Source: Actinomycetes bacterium (GTDB lineage Bacteria; Actinomycetota; Actinomycetes; Nanopelagicales; Nanopelagicaceae). From it: a stretch of 64,000 nucleotides of DNA. This document shows positions 37,479 to 45,634 of this stretch, in pieces. Both the position numbers and the translations under genes were made by a program. The DNA lies in assembly GCA_014190155.1 (NCBI GenBank), contig BJFY01000001.1:62001-126000 (forward strand), written 5' to 3'. Below the pieces are notes generated by a model. The model worked only from the letters and a program-made list of their open reading frames with translations. It ran no database searches and was not told the origin of the DNA. Position 1 is the stretch's first letter; each line of letters opens with the position of its first letter.

Positions 37479-38928
37479 TCCACGCGGATTTATAAAGACA
37501 GCACGCGAAACTCCAAAACGCAGACCAATCGATGTTCGGATTCAAGATTGGCGTGAAGTTTACGAAGCCCAAGATTTTGTAGTGCTACAAAAACAAGCAG
37601 GTCGATGTATGGATTGTGGGATACCGTTCTGTCATGAAGGTTGCCCACTCGGAAATTTAATTCCAGAGTGGAATGATTTAATTTGGCGGGATGAAAAATC
37701 CGAAGCGATGGATCGCTTACACGCAACAAATAATTTTCCAGAATTCACTGGACGATTATGTCCAGCACCCTGCGAAACTGCGTGTGTATTAGGAATAAAT
37801 GCGGATCCAGTAACGATTAAACAAGTGGAGTTAAGAATAGTAGAAGAAGCATTCGGTAATGGCAGCATTAAGCCGCTCGCACCAGATCGCTTAAGTGGTA
37901 AAACTGTCGCAGTAATTGGCTCTGGACCAGCAGGATTAGCCGCAGCGCAGCAGCTAACCAGGGCTGGCCACACTGTAGTTGTCTACGAGCGTGCCGAAAA
38001 AGTTGGCGGGTTGCTACGTTATGGAATTCCAGAATTCAAAATGGAAAAATCTGTAATTGACCGGAGAATTTCGCAGATGGAGAAAGAGGGCACTCGTTTT
38101 CGTACCGGCGTAAATGTTGGGGTAGATGTTACTGCAGCTTCGATGCGGTCGAAATACGATGCAATCGTGATTGCCGTCGGCGCAACTAAATGGCGAGATT
38201 TGGCAATTCCAGGTCGCGACTTAAGTGGTATTCACCAAGCTATGGAATTTTTACCTTGGGGAAATAAACAAGCGTTAAATGAATTAGTCGAGGCACCGTT
38301 AATAAATGCTGCAGGTAAGAATGTAATTATTTTAGGTGGTGGCGATACTGGCGCAGATTGTTTAGGAACCGTAATTCGCCAAGGTGCAGCTAGCGTTACC
38401 CAAATAGAAATTATGGCGCGTCCAACCGAAGAACGTCCATCATCACAACCATGGCCAACTTACCCAATGATTTATCGAGTTAGTAGCGCACACGAAGAAG
38501 CGGGTGAGCGACTGTATGCGATTTCTACTGAAGCATTTATCGGCGACACAAGTGGCAATTTAACAGCGTTAAAAATTGTAGAAACGAAATTTGTAGATGA
38601 AAAATTTGAAAAAATTCCAGGTACGGAACGTGAATTAAAAGCTGATTTAGTGTTTTTAGCGATGGGCTTTACTGGACCAGAGCAAAATGAATTTATCAAA
38701 GATTTACATGTGGCCATTGATGAAAGTGGAAACATTAAAAGAGATGCAAAATTTGCCAGTGATGTGGATGGCGTATTTGTTTGTGGTGATGCCGGCAGAG
38801 GGCAATCGCTGATTGTTTGGGCAATCGCTGAAGGGAGAAGTGCCGCTGCGGCAGTAGATGAATTCTTGGTAGGTCGGACGCAATTACCTGCTCCAATTGC
38901 GCCAACCGATCGTTCACTGACTATTTAG
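37471..38928 (+). CDS. gltD: Glutamate synthase (NADPH) small subunit
   Basis: Beta subunit of GOGAT, moving electrons from NADPH through FAD and 4Fe-4S clusters to GltB. N-terminal cluster cysteines lie in [17 protein letters not shown] (about residues 47-63) and [12 protein letters not shown] (about 93-104). FAD-binding [17 protein letters not shown] (about 146-162), NADPH-binding [16 protein letters not shown], and the final [20 protein letters not shown] are intact. 485 aa is normal. Its start lies in the last eight bases of gltB. Confidence 0.97.
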   Translation: MGDPRGFIKTARETPKRRPIDVRIQDWREVYEAQDFVVLQKQAGRCMDCGIPFCHEGCPLGNLIPEWNDLIWRDEKSEAMDRLHATNNFPEFTGRLCPAPCETACVLGINADPVTIKQVELRIVEEAFGNGSIKPLAPDRLSGKTVAVIGSGPAGLAAAQQLTRAGHTVVVYERAEKVGGLLRYGIPEFKMEKSVIDRRISQMEKEGTRFRTGVNVGVDVTAASMRSKYDAIVIAVGATKWRDLAIPGRDLSGIHQAMEFLPWGNKQALNELVEAPLINAAGKNVIILGGGDTGADCLGTVIRQGAASVTQIEIMARPTEERPSSQPWPTYPMIYRVSSAHEEAGERLYAISTEAFIGDTSGNLTALKIVETKFVDEKFEKIPGTERELKADLVFLAMGFTGPEQNEFIKDLHVAIDESGNIKRDAKFASDVDGVFVCGDAGRGQSLIVWAIAEGRSAAAAVDEFLVGRTQLPAPIAPTDRSLTI

Positions 38929-38942
38929 TCAATTATTAAAGA

Positions 38943-38948
38943 TAGAAT
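38943..38948 (+). promoter_or_regulatory. -10 box abutting the pyk start
   Basis: TAGAAT, seven bases before the pyk ATG at 38956. The 27-base gap after gltD has no ribosome site, so a leaderless mRNA starting at or near the ATG is predicted. -35 sequence is not evident. Confidence 0.5.
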
Positions 38949-38955
38949 AGCCACT

Positions 38956-40395
38956 ATGCGTCGAGCCAAAATTGTTTGCACGATGGGACCTGCAGTTTCG
39001 ACCCCGGATAAAATCACGGCGCTAATTCAGGCTGGGATGAATGTGGCTAGGTTAAATCTTTCGCATGGCGGCTATGAAGAGCATAAGAGCGCTTACGATT
39101 TAGTTAGAGCTGCGGCACTAAAAGCTGGTCAACCAGTTGCAATTCTGGTGGATTTACAAGGTCCAAAAATACGATTGGCGAAATTTAAAGATGGCCCACA
39201 TTCACTAGCGCGCGGCGATATTTTTACGATCACAACTGACGATGTTGAAGGGACCAAAGAATTGGTAGGAACTACTTTCAAAAACCTGCCCGGAGATTGC
39301 AAACCTGGCGATCGAATTTTAATTGACGATGGCAAAGTTACAGTAGAAGTAGTTAAAGTTGATGGAAACAACGTCGTAACCAAAGTAATCGAAGCTGGCG
39401 TTGTTAGTAACAATAAAGGCATTAATCTCCCCGGTGTAGCAGTCTCGGTCCCAGCAATGTCTGAAAAGGATGTTGACGATTTAAAATGGGGTTTGAAAAT
39501 GGGCGCGGATTTTATTGCGCTCTCATTTGTACGATCCGCAAAAGATATCTTAGATGTACATCAAATTATGGATGAAGTAGGGATACGAATTCCGGTGATC
39601 GCAAAAATTGAAAAACCACAAGCTGTCGCAAATTTGGAAGAAATTGTTGCAGCATTTGATGGCATCATGGTGGCGCGCGGCGATCTCGGTGTTGAAATGC
39701 CAATAGAAGATGTACCGATGGTGCAAAAGCGATGCATCACGTTGGCACGCGAATCAGCTAAGCCAGTAATCGTCGCAACTCAAATGTTGGACTCAATGAT
39801 TGTTAATTCAAGACCTACCAGAGCTGAAGCATCCGATTGCGCGAATGCAGTACTAGATGGCGCTGATGCGTTAATGCTCTCTAGTGAAACTAGCGTGGGA
39901 GAATTTGCAATCGCGGCGGTTGAAACTATGGCGCGAATCATTGAAAAGACTGAAACTGATGCGCTAGATCTAATTCCAGCTTTGAAGCACAACCCTCGAA
40001 CCAAGGGTGGCGCAATCACTAAGGCTGCAGCTGATGTGGGTGCGATTATCGGAGCTCGGTTTCTCGTGACTTTTACGCAAAGTGGAGATTCAGCCCGTCG
40101 AATGTCGCGGCTCCGCTCGCCAATTCCAATCATGGCTTTTACCCCTGAAATTGGGACATATAACCAATTGGCACTTTCGTGGGGGATTGAACCGATGATT
40201 ACACCGGTTGTCGCGACGACCGATGCGATGGTCAAACAGTGCGATACCTTATTAATAGCCACCGGTCGCGTGAAAATTGGCGAACAAGTAATGATTGTTG
40301 CTGGCTCACCTCCCGGCATTCCGGGCTCAACAAATGCAATGCGGGTTCATAAGATTGGTGATGCCGTTGGCGGCGTAGCCCCCGCTTATCGGTAA
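38956..40395 (+). CDS. pyk: Pyruvate kinase
   Basis: Glycolytic enzyme making pyruvate and ATP from phosphoenolpyruvate and ADP. Seen: MRRAKIVCTMGPAVSTP start, MNVARLNLSHG, the catalytic lysine in PVIAKIEKPQAV, and MVARGDLGVEMP. The B-domain (residues 70-170) and the C-terminal allosteric domain are complete at 479 aa. No ribosome site; it is likely transcribed leaderless from TAGAAT at 38943, independent of gltBD. The pyk / tRNA-Leu / ANTAR-regulator order is, from memory, conserved in other actinobacteria. Confidence 0.97.
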   Translation: MRRAKIVCTMGPAVSTPDKITALIQAGMNVARLNLSHGGYEEHKSAYDLVRAAALKAGQPVAILVDLQGPKIRLAKFKDGPHSLARGDIFTITTDDVEGTKELVGTTFKNLPGDCKPGDRILIDDGKVTVEVVKVDGNNVVTKVIEAGVVSNNKGINLPGVAVSVPAMSEKDVDDLKWGLKMGADFIALSFVRSAKDILDVHQIMDEVGIRIPVIAKIEKPQAVANLEEIVAAFDGIMVARGDLGVEMPIEDVPMVQKRCITLARESAKPVIVATQMLDSMIVNSRPTRAEASDCANAVLDGADALMLSSETSVGEFAIAAVETMARIIEKTETDALDLIPALKHNPRTKGGAITKAAADVGAIIGARFLVTFTQSGDSARRMSRLRSPIPIMAFTPEIGTYNQLALSWGIEPMITPVVATTDAMVKQCDTLLIATGRVKIGEQVMIVAGSPPGIPGSTNAMRVHKIGDAVGGVAPAYR

Positions 40396-40432
40396 TTAAC
40401 GTTTTCGTACTCGAACAAAGGCGCGAGTTCCT

Positions 40433-40438
40433 TATACT
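40433..40438 (+). promoter_or_regulatory. -10 box for tRNA-Leu
   Basis: TATACT, 23 bases before the tRNA. Transcription would start near 40445, leaving a short 5' leader for RNase P. No strong -35 box. Confidence 0.45.
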
Positions 40439-40461
40439 TGTGCATAGCTTTTAAAGTTAAA

Positions 40462-40534
40462 GCCTCGGTACTCCAACGGTAGAGAGGGCAGTCTCAAACA
40501 CTGCATAGTGTCGGTTCAAATCCGACTCGAGGCA
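40462..40534 (+). tRNA. tRNA-Leu (anticodon CAA), short variable loop
   Basis: Cloverleaf fits 73 bases: acceptor GCCTCGG pairs with CTCGAGGC plus discriminator A (seven pairs including one G-T), anticodon stem GCAGT/ACTGC encloses CTCAAAC (anticodon CAA at 40495-40497, decoding UUG), and T stem GTCGG/CCGAC encloses TTCAAAT. The D stem makes only about three pairs around AACGGTA. The variable region is ATAGT, five bases, whereas bacterial tRNA-Leu normally has a long variable arm. CCA is not encoded. It ends one base before the ATG of the response regulator. Confidence 0.85.
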
Positions 40535-40535
40535 C

Positions 40536-41144
40536 ATGAACCCAGAGTTGCAACCAAGCGCCGAAAAATCTCGCGGTCGAATATTGGTGGCTGAAGATGA
40601 AGCGATAATTAGATTAGATCTGGTTGAGATGTTAGTTGAAGCAGGATACGAAGTTGTTGGCGAAGCAAGCAATGGTGAAGAGGCAATTGCGCTAGCGGAA
40701 AAACATAAACCCGATTTAGCAATTCTCGATGTGAAAATGCCTATTCTCGATGGCATCTCAGCCGCTGAAAAAATAATCGCAATCTCACCAGTTTTAATGT
40801 TGACCGCATTCAGTCAGCGAGATTTAGTGGAACGAGCAAGAGATGCTGGCGCCATGGCATATGTTGTTAAGCCATTTTCAATCTCTGATTTAACGCCAGC
40901 GATTGAAATTGCAATTAGCCGTCATCGCCAACTAAAAGCACTTGAAGCTGAAGTGGCAAATTTGTACGACCGGCTAGAGACCAGAAAGGTCATCGACCGA
41001 GCCAAGGGGATTTTGATGCAAGCCCTAAACCTCTCCGAACCTGAATCTTTTACTTGGATCCAGCGAGCCGCCATGGACCGACGAATTTCCATGAAGGCTG
41101 TCGCACAGGCCGTTATATCCCCAGATGCGGTCCCGGATAATTAG
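40536..41144 (+). CDS. pdtaR: ANTAR-domain response regulator, PdtaR-like
   Basis: Two-component regulator that acts on RNA rather than DNA. Receiver domain at residues 14-130 has acidic pocket E20-D21, phospho-acceptor D65 (LAILDVKMP) and lysine in AYVVKPFS. The C-terminal ANTAR domain (about 140-195) reads LETRKVIDRAKGILMQ and ends in ISMKAVAQAVI; ANTAR domains bind paired hairpins and block terminators. 202 aa matches Mycobacterium PdtaR, whose kinase PdtaS is not in this window. The ATG is one base after the tRNA, and the only ribosome-like sequence, GAGG (40529-40532), lies inside the tRNA acceptor stem. Confidence 0.93.
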   Translation: MNPELQPSAEKSRGRILVAEDEAIIRLDLVEMLVEAGYEVVGEASNGEEAIALAEKHKPDLAILDVKMPILDGISAAEKIIAISPVLMLTAFSQRDLVERARDAGAMAYVVKPFSISDLTPAIEIAISRHRQLKALEAEVANLYDRLETRKVIDRAKGILMQALNLSEPESFTWIQRAAMDRRISMKAVAQAVISPDAVPDN

Positions 41145-41210
41145 CCGATATTCCCCCTGAAAATTCGGGAAAAGGGTTACCGAATCGTTACTTGGTGGGC
41201 TGAGTTGGAC

Positions 41211-41239
41211 TTGGCGAAGATACTCAAAGACGGCATACT
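41211..41239 (+). promoter_or_regulatory. liv operon promoter
   Basis: TTGGCG (41211-41216) and CATACT (41234-41239) are 17 bases apart, in the 158-base gap before livJ. The predicted leader of about 57 bases ends with ribosome site GAAGGGAA (41286-41293). Nothing else stands out in the gap. Confidence 0.35.
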
Positions 41240-41302
41240 TCGCGATACCTAAGGAGCGCCTATCCCGGTCTTCTTACATTCGAATGAAGGGAACACTGTT
41301 AC

Positions 41303-42547
41303 ATGAAAAAAAACAACAAGGCTCTCGTAGCGCTTGGTGTCGTAACTTTGGCAATGAGCATCGTTGGTTCAACAATGGCTCAATCTGCACCAGTTACTTT
41401 GACTGTTTCTTCTGACCTACCTCTGCAGGGTGGATCAGCTGATCAAAGCGAGTCGACAAACAACGTTATTAAGTTGCTGCTTAAGCAAGTGAATAACAAA
41501 GCTGGAAAGTTTGCAATCAATTTCAAAATGTATGATGACTCAACCGCAGCTAAAGGTTCATGGGACGATGCACAGTGCGCAGCAAATGCACAAGCACACG
41601 TTGCTAACAAGAGCGAAGTTGCCGTTATGGGTACATACAACTCAGGTTGCGCAAAAATTATCGTTCCAGTACTAAACCAAGATCCAAAGGGTCCAATGGT
41701 TATGGTTTCAAATGCGAACACAAACCCTGGTCTAACCAAGGCTTGGAATCCAGGCGAACCAACTAAGTACTACCCAACCGGTTTCCGTAACTACTTCCGC
41801 GTTGTAACAACTGATGACTTCCAAGGTTCAGCTGCTGCACAATTCGCACAGAGCCAAGGCGTAAAGTCAGTTTACGTACTCAACGACACTCAGACTTACG
41901 GTCAAGGTGTGGCACAAGCTTTCACAACTGAAGCTAACAAAATTGGCATGAAGGTTCTTTCTTCTGGACCTGCTGGCGAAGGTTGGGATTCTAAAGCACC
42001 TAACTACGAAGCTTTGTTCACAAAGATCAAGGCTCTTGCCCCAGATATGATCTACATCGGTGGAATCTTCGACCTAAATGGTGGCCAACTTGTTAAGGAC
42101 AAAGTAAAAGTTCTTGGCGATAACACCAAAGTTAAGATGATGATGCCAGACGGATTCACTGGATACCCAGACTTCTTGGCTCTTCCAGAAGCAGATGGCG
42201 CATTCCTCTCATTCACAGGTCTTTCAATCGACCTATTCCCTAAGAATGGTAAGGCAGCTTCATTCCAGAAAGATTATCTAAAGGCATACGGCAAGGCTCC
42301 TACTAGCTCATTCTCCGTTTACGGTGGCGCAGCTATGCAGGCAATCCTTGATGCGATTTCACGTTCAAACGGAACTCGTAAAGATGTATTCCTAAAGATG
42401 AAATCTGTAAATATTCCTGCAGCTAAGTCTGTTGTTGGAACTTCAATTCAATTTGATGATGCTGGCGATACTATCTATCACGACATCACCATCCTTGTAG
42501 TGAAGAACAAGCAAGAAACAACGCTCAAGAAGCTCACAGTTAAGTAG
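41303..42547 (+). CDS. livJ: Branched-chain amino acid ABC transporter, substrate-binding protein
   Basis: Type I periplasmic-binding-fold protein of the LivJ/LivK family. A signal peptide spans residues 1-27 (KKNNKALVALGVV, then GSTMAQ) and looks like a signal-peptidase I substrate: there is no cysteine near the cleavage site, so no lipobox. The mature part starts VTLTVSSDLPLQGG and has the two-lobe pattern, with a SYN-like NTNPGL region and VLNDTQTYGQGVA. 414 aa. Codon choice is more biased (AAG, CTC, GGT, TTC) than its neighbours, pointing to high expression. Ribosome site GAAGGGAA. A hairpin follows at 42560, likely lowering expression of the downstream transporter genes. Exact ligand unknown. 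Confidence 0.93.
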   Translation: MKKNNKALVALGVVTLAMSIVGSTMAQSAPVTLTVSSDLPLQGGSADQSESTNNVIKLLLKQVNNKAGKFAINFKMYDDSTAAKGSWDDAQCAANAQAHVANKSEVAVMGTYNSGCAKIIVPVLNQDPKGPMVMVSNANTNPGLTKAWNPGEPTKYYPTGFRNYFRVVTTDDFQGSAAAQFAQSQGVKSVYVLNDTQTYGQGVAQAFTTEANKIGMKVLSSGPAGEGWDSKAPNYEALFTKIKALAPDMIYIGGIFDLNGGQLVKDKVKVLGDNTKVKMMMPDGFTGYPDFLALPEADGAFLSFTGLSIDLFPKNGKAASFQKDYLKAYGKAPTSSFSVYGGAAMQAILDAISRSNGTRKDVFLKMKSVNIPAAKSVVGTSIQFDDAGDTIYHDITILVVKNKQETTLKKLTVK

Positions 42548-42559
42548 TACTTATTTACA

Positions 42560-42602
42560 AAGTGGGTGGTTTTGGATTATTCCAAAGCCACCCACTTATT
42601 AT
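42560..42602 (+). terminator. Hairpin between livJ and livH (partial terminator)
   Basis: Arms AAGTGGGTGGTTTTGGA (42560-42576) and TCCAAAGCCACCCACTT (42581-42597) pair fully apart from one T-G wobble, with loop TTAT, followed by the weak T-run ATTATATTTT. Position inside the operon suggests it stabilises the livJ mRNA and stops part of transcription before the permease genes. Confidence 0.85.
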
Positions 42603-42627
42603 ATTTTAATTCGTATTCAAATAAAGG

Positions 42628-43689
42628 GTGGGTAAATTGAAAGCCACAATTGAAGCCAAAAAGTTCACCGGCACTCGCGGCCAAGTAAGACGTAAAAGAA
42701 TCGAAACTTCTGGTGCTTTAATCATCGCCGCATTAATGATTCTTTGGCTTGGGATAAACCTAATCAAAGCACCAACTCAATTTGCTCAAGTTACGGTATT
42801 GGGCCTGCGCAATGGTTTGTTATATGCCTTGATCGCCCTTGGATATACGCTGGTTTATGGAATTATTGAATTAATTAACTTTGCACACGGTGACTTATTT
42901 ATGTTAGGCGCTCTCTTCTCTTCCTATTTTATTACGATTTGGTTCCACCAAGAGAATTCTAATCCTGCGGGTTGGGTAACATTTGTTGCGGCGCTATTCG
43001 CGGCCATGTTATTTTGTGGAACTATAAATGTTTTGATTGAACGGCTTGCATATCGGAAATTGCGTCGAGCGCCAAAACTAGCTCCGCTAATTACCGCTGT
43101 CGGTATGTCATTCCTACTGCAATTTGTCGGCATCAAATGGAACGGCTCAACGCCGCGTCAATGGCCGACGGTTATACCTCACGGTGAGTTCGTTATTGCT
43201 GGCGTTATCGTCAGCCATGTAACTCTAATTTTAATTTTGGTTGCAGCACCGCTTTTGGGATCACTTACCTTTGTTGTAAATAAGACTAAACAAGGCAAAG
43301 CGATGCGGGCTACCGCACAAGATCAAGATGCGGCGAGATTAATGGGTATCGATGTTAATAAAACAATTTCGTTCACATTTGCGCTAGGTGGCGCATTAGC
43401 TGGCGCTGCTGGCTTGCTCTACCAGCAATCTATAGGAACCACGAACTACAACCTAGGTTTCCAACTTGGATTAATCGCTTTTACATCCGCAGTACTTGGC
43501 GGAATCGGTAATTTAAATGGTGCAGTGCTCGGCGCACTTTTGATTGGAATTGTTCAAGGGTTAAACGATGGTCTACCAATTGCACTCGGTCAGAAATGGT
43601 CACAGAGCGTAGTCTTTACCATTTTGATTTTAATTCTAGTTTTGAAGCCAGCCGGTTTACTCGGTAAAGTAACTACGGAAAAGGTGTGA
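42628..43689 (+). CDS. livH: Branched-chain amino acid ABC transporter permease LivH
   Basis: First of two LivH/LivM-type membrane subunits. About eight to nine helices; family segments NGLLYALIALGYTLVYGIIELINFAHGD (split here at residues 71-98) and the EAA-like loop KTKQGKAMRATAQDQDAARLMGID (about 214-237) are clear. 353 aa is longer than the usual 290-310 because of a 40-residue basic N-terminal tail. GTG at 42628 is taken, but TTG at 42637 has better spacing to AAGGG and would give 350 aa. It overlaps livM by four bases. Confidence 0.93.
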   Translation: MGKLKATIEAKKFTGTRGQVRRKRIETSGALIIAALMILWLGINLIKAPTQFAQVTVLGLRNGLLYALIALGYTLVYGIIELINFAHGDLFMLGALFSSYFITIWFHQENSNPAGWVTFVAALFAAMLFCGTINVLIERLAYRKLRRAPKLAPLITAVGMSFLLQFVGIKWNGSTPRQWPTVIPHGEFVIAGVIVSHVTLILILVAAPLLGSLTFVVNKTKQGKAMRATAQDQDAARLMGIDVNKTISFTFALGGALAGAAGLLYQQSIGTTNYNLGFQLGLIAFTSAVLGGIGNLNGAVLGALLIGIVQGLNDGLPIALGQKWSQSVVFTILILILVLKPAGLLGKVTTEKV

Positions 43690-44843
43690 TGGTGGCTATT
43701 TCTTCGCAACGCAAATGGGCTACCGGATACTTAATTGCGGTCGCAGCGCTCTTCATTACCTATCAATTTTTATTTCCTTGGGATGGATTGCCAATGGGAA
43801 TTTATGACACGTTACAACTTTGGCTTCCACCTACGTCGGTCAATGAGGCGCTAGTTTATGTAATTTGTGCGCTTGGCTTAAATATCGTAGTCGGTTATGC
43901 CGGTCTACTTGATCTTGGTTATGTAGCATTCTGGGCGATCGGCGGATATTGCGCTGGTTGGTTTATGTCGGAATTTTTCCACATGATTAATATTCATTTC
44001 TACGGTTCAGTGGCAAAAGCAGCTCCTGGAATTCACGTCAATTTCTGGGGCGTATTACTTATCGGTGGGTTAGTTTGTGCTTTCTTTGGAATTCTGATCG
44101 GTGCACCAACGCTACGACTTAAGAGCGATTATCTTGCAATCGTTACTTTGGGTTTCGGTGAAATTATTCCGCAAATCTTCTACAATGGTGACGATATTGG
44201 TGGATTTAACCTTTCGAACGGTACAAAAGGAATCACAATCCTGGATCCAATTCCTGCGGGAATAAAAAATATTGGCCCATTTGATTTTGGTTACAAGTTT
44301 ATTGTTTTCGTTTTCTTGGCATTTGTAATGATCTTTATCTCGCTTCGTTTGCGAAAAGGTCGACTAGGCCGTGCGTGGTTAGCTATTCGTGAAGATGAGC
44401 TAGCTGCAAGCATGATGGGAGTGCCCTTAATGCAGACCAAATTGGCTGCTTATGCAGTTGGCGCATTCGCTGGTGGCCTAGGCGGCGTGGCTTTCGCAAC
44501 GCACGTTGATGGTGTTTATGCAGAACGATTCAACTTTTCAATCTCTATCTTCTTGCTCGCAATGGTGGTGTTAGGCGGCATGGGTAACGTCTGGGGTGTC
44601 ATTCTTGGCGCGCTCTTGCTCTCCTGGATTAACTCCACCGGATTGCCTGCATTTGGTCAGACATTCAATAGCAGGTTCGGGACTGAAATTAATTTCCCAT
44701 CATTCACATTCTTACTATTTGGTTTAGTTCTAATTTTAATGATGTTATATAAACGCGAAGGTTTGATTCCAGAGTCGCGCCTTCGTCTAATTCTTCATGA
44801 AGGTGACCCGGAAGAAGATCTCTCACCAAAGGAGAGTAAGTAA
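43686..44843 (+). CDS. livM: Branched-chain amino acid ABC transporter permease LivM
   Basis: Second LivH/LivM-type membrane subunit. Seen: ALGLNIVVGYAGLLDLGYVAFWAIGGY (residues about 62-88, family signature), GAPTLRLKSDYLAIVTLGFGEI, and the coupling loop RKGRLGRAWLAIREDELAASMMGV. A hydrophilic tail of about 20 residues (ends in EEDLSPKESK) is cytoplasmic. 385 aa. ATG overlaps the livH stop. Confidence 0.95.
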   Translation: MMVAISSQRKWATGYLIAVAALFITYQFLFPWDGLPMGIYDTLQLWLPPTSVNEALVYVICALGLNIVVGYAGLLDLGYVAFWAIGGYCAGWFMSEFFHMINIHFYGSVAKAAPGIHVNFWGVLLIGGLVCAFFGILIGAPTLRLKSDYLAIVTLGFGEIIPQIFYNGDDIGGFNLSNGTKGITILDPIPAGIKNIGPFDFGYKFIVFVFLAFVMIFISLRLRKGRLGRAWLAIREDELAASMMGVPLMQTKLAAYAVGAFAGGLGGVAFATHVDGVYAERFNFSISIFLLAMVVLGGMGNVWGVILGALLLSWINSTGLPAFGQTFNSRFGTEINFPSFTFLLFGLVLILMMLYKREGLIPESRLRLILHEGDPEEDLSPKESK

Positions 44844-44845
44844 CT

Positions 44846-45634
44846 ATGGCGCTCTCACCGGTAAAAGTTTTACAAGCTTCTAACATCAGCGTTGCATTCG
44901 GCGGACTGTTAGCAGTAGATGACATTTCATTCGACATCCCAGAGAAATCTGTGGTTTCGCTAATTGGCCCAAATGGTGCTGGAAAGACCACCTTCTTCAA
45001 CGTGCTAACCGGTCTTTACAAACCATCTGCTGGAACGGTTACATACGATGGTACTGATACCACTGATTTGCCACCGCATAAAATTGCTGAACTTGGCATG
45101 GCGCGCACATTCCAAAATATTCGACTCTTTGGTTTGATGACTGCAGAAGAGAACTTATTGGTAGCGATGCACTCCCATTTAAAATCGGGAATTCTTGCCA
45201 CAATTTTTGGTACTTCAAGACAACGCAAGGAAGAGAAAGAAGCTCTGGATCGGGCTCGCGAAATTCTCGACTTCGTGGGAATTGGCAAGTGGGCTGGCGA
45301 ATATGCTCGCAATCTTTCATATGGTGATCAACGGCGTTTAGAAGTAGCACGAGCGCTGGCGTTGAATCCAAAAGTTTTACTTTTGGACGAACCTACTGCA
45401 GGTATGAACCCGCAAGAATCTCAAATTTTCATCGATTTCGTTTACAAAGTTCGTGCCGAACGTGACGTGGCGATTTTGTTAATTGAACACGATATGAAGG
45501 TTGTAATGAGCGTTTCGGAGCGAGTTACTGTTTTAGACCAAGGCGAAAAAATTGCTGAAGGTTCACCGGCTGATATCAAATCAAACCAACGTGTTATCGA
45601 GGCTTACCTGGGTAAAGCTAAGGGAGGTAAATAA
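44846..45634 (+). CDS. livG: Branched-chain amino acid ABC transporter ATPase LivG
   Basis: ABC ATPase of the LivG type. Walker A is GPNGAGKTTFF (about residues 40-50), signature NLSYGDQRRLEVARAL (about 157-172), Walker B VLLLDEPTAGMNP, and the switch histidine in LLIEHDMKVVMS. The long insert after Q-loop (SHLKSGILATIFG) is typical of LivG. 262 aa is normal. It starts two bases after livM and shares a base with livF. Confidence 0.96.
   Translation: MALSPVKVLQASNISVAFGGLLAVDDISFDIPEKSVVSLIGPNGAGKTTFFNVLTGLYKPSAGTVTYDGTDTTDLPPHKIAELGMARTFQNIRLFGLMTAEENLLVAMHSHLKSGILATIFGTSRQRKEEKEALDRAREILDFVGIGKWAGEYARNLSYGDQRRLEVARALALNPKVLLLDEPTAGMNPQESQIFIDFVYKVRAERDVAILLIEHDMKVVMSVSERVTVLDQGEKIAEGSPADIKSNQRVIEAYLGKAKGGK

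Noticed and set aside
39780-40319. 179-codon minus-strand frame inside pyk
   Set aside because: Shadow of a real, conserved gene on the other strand with no start context.
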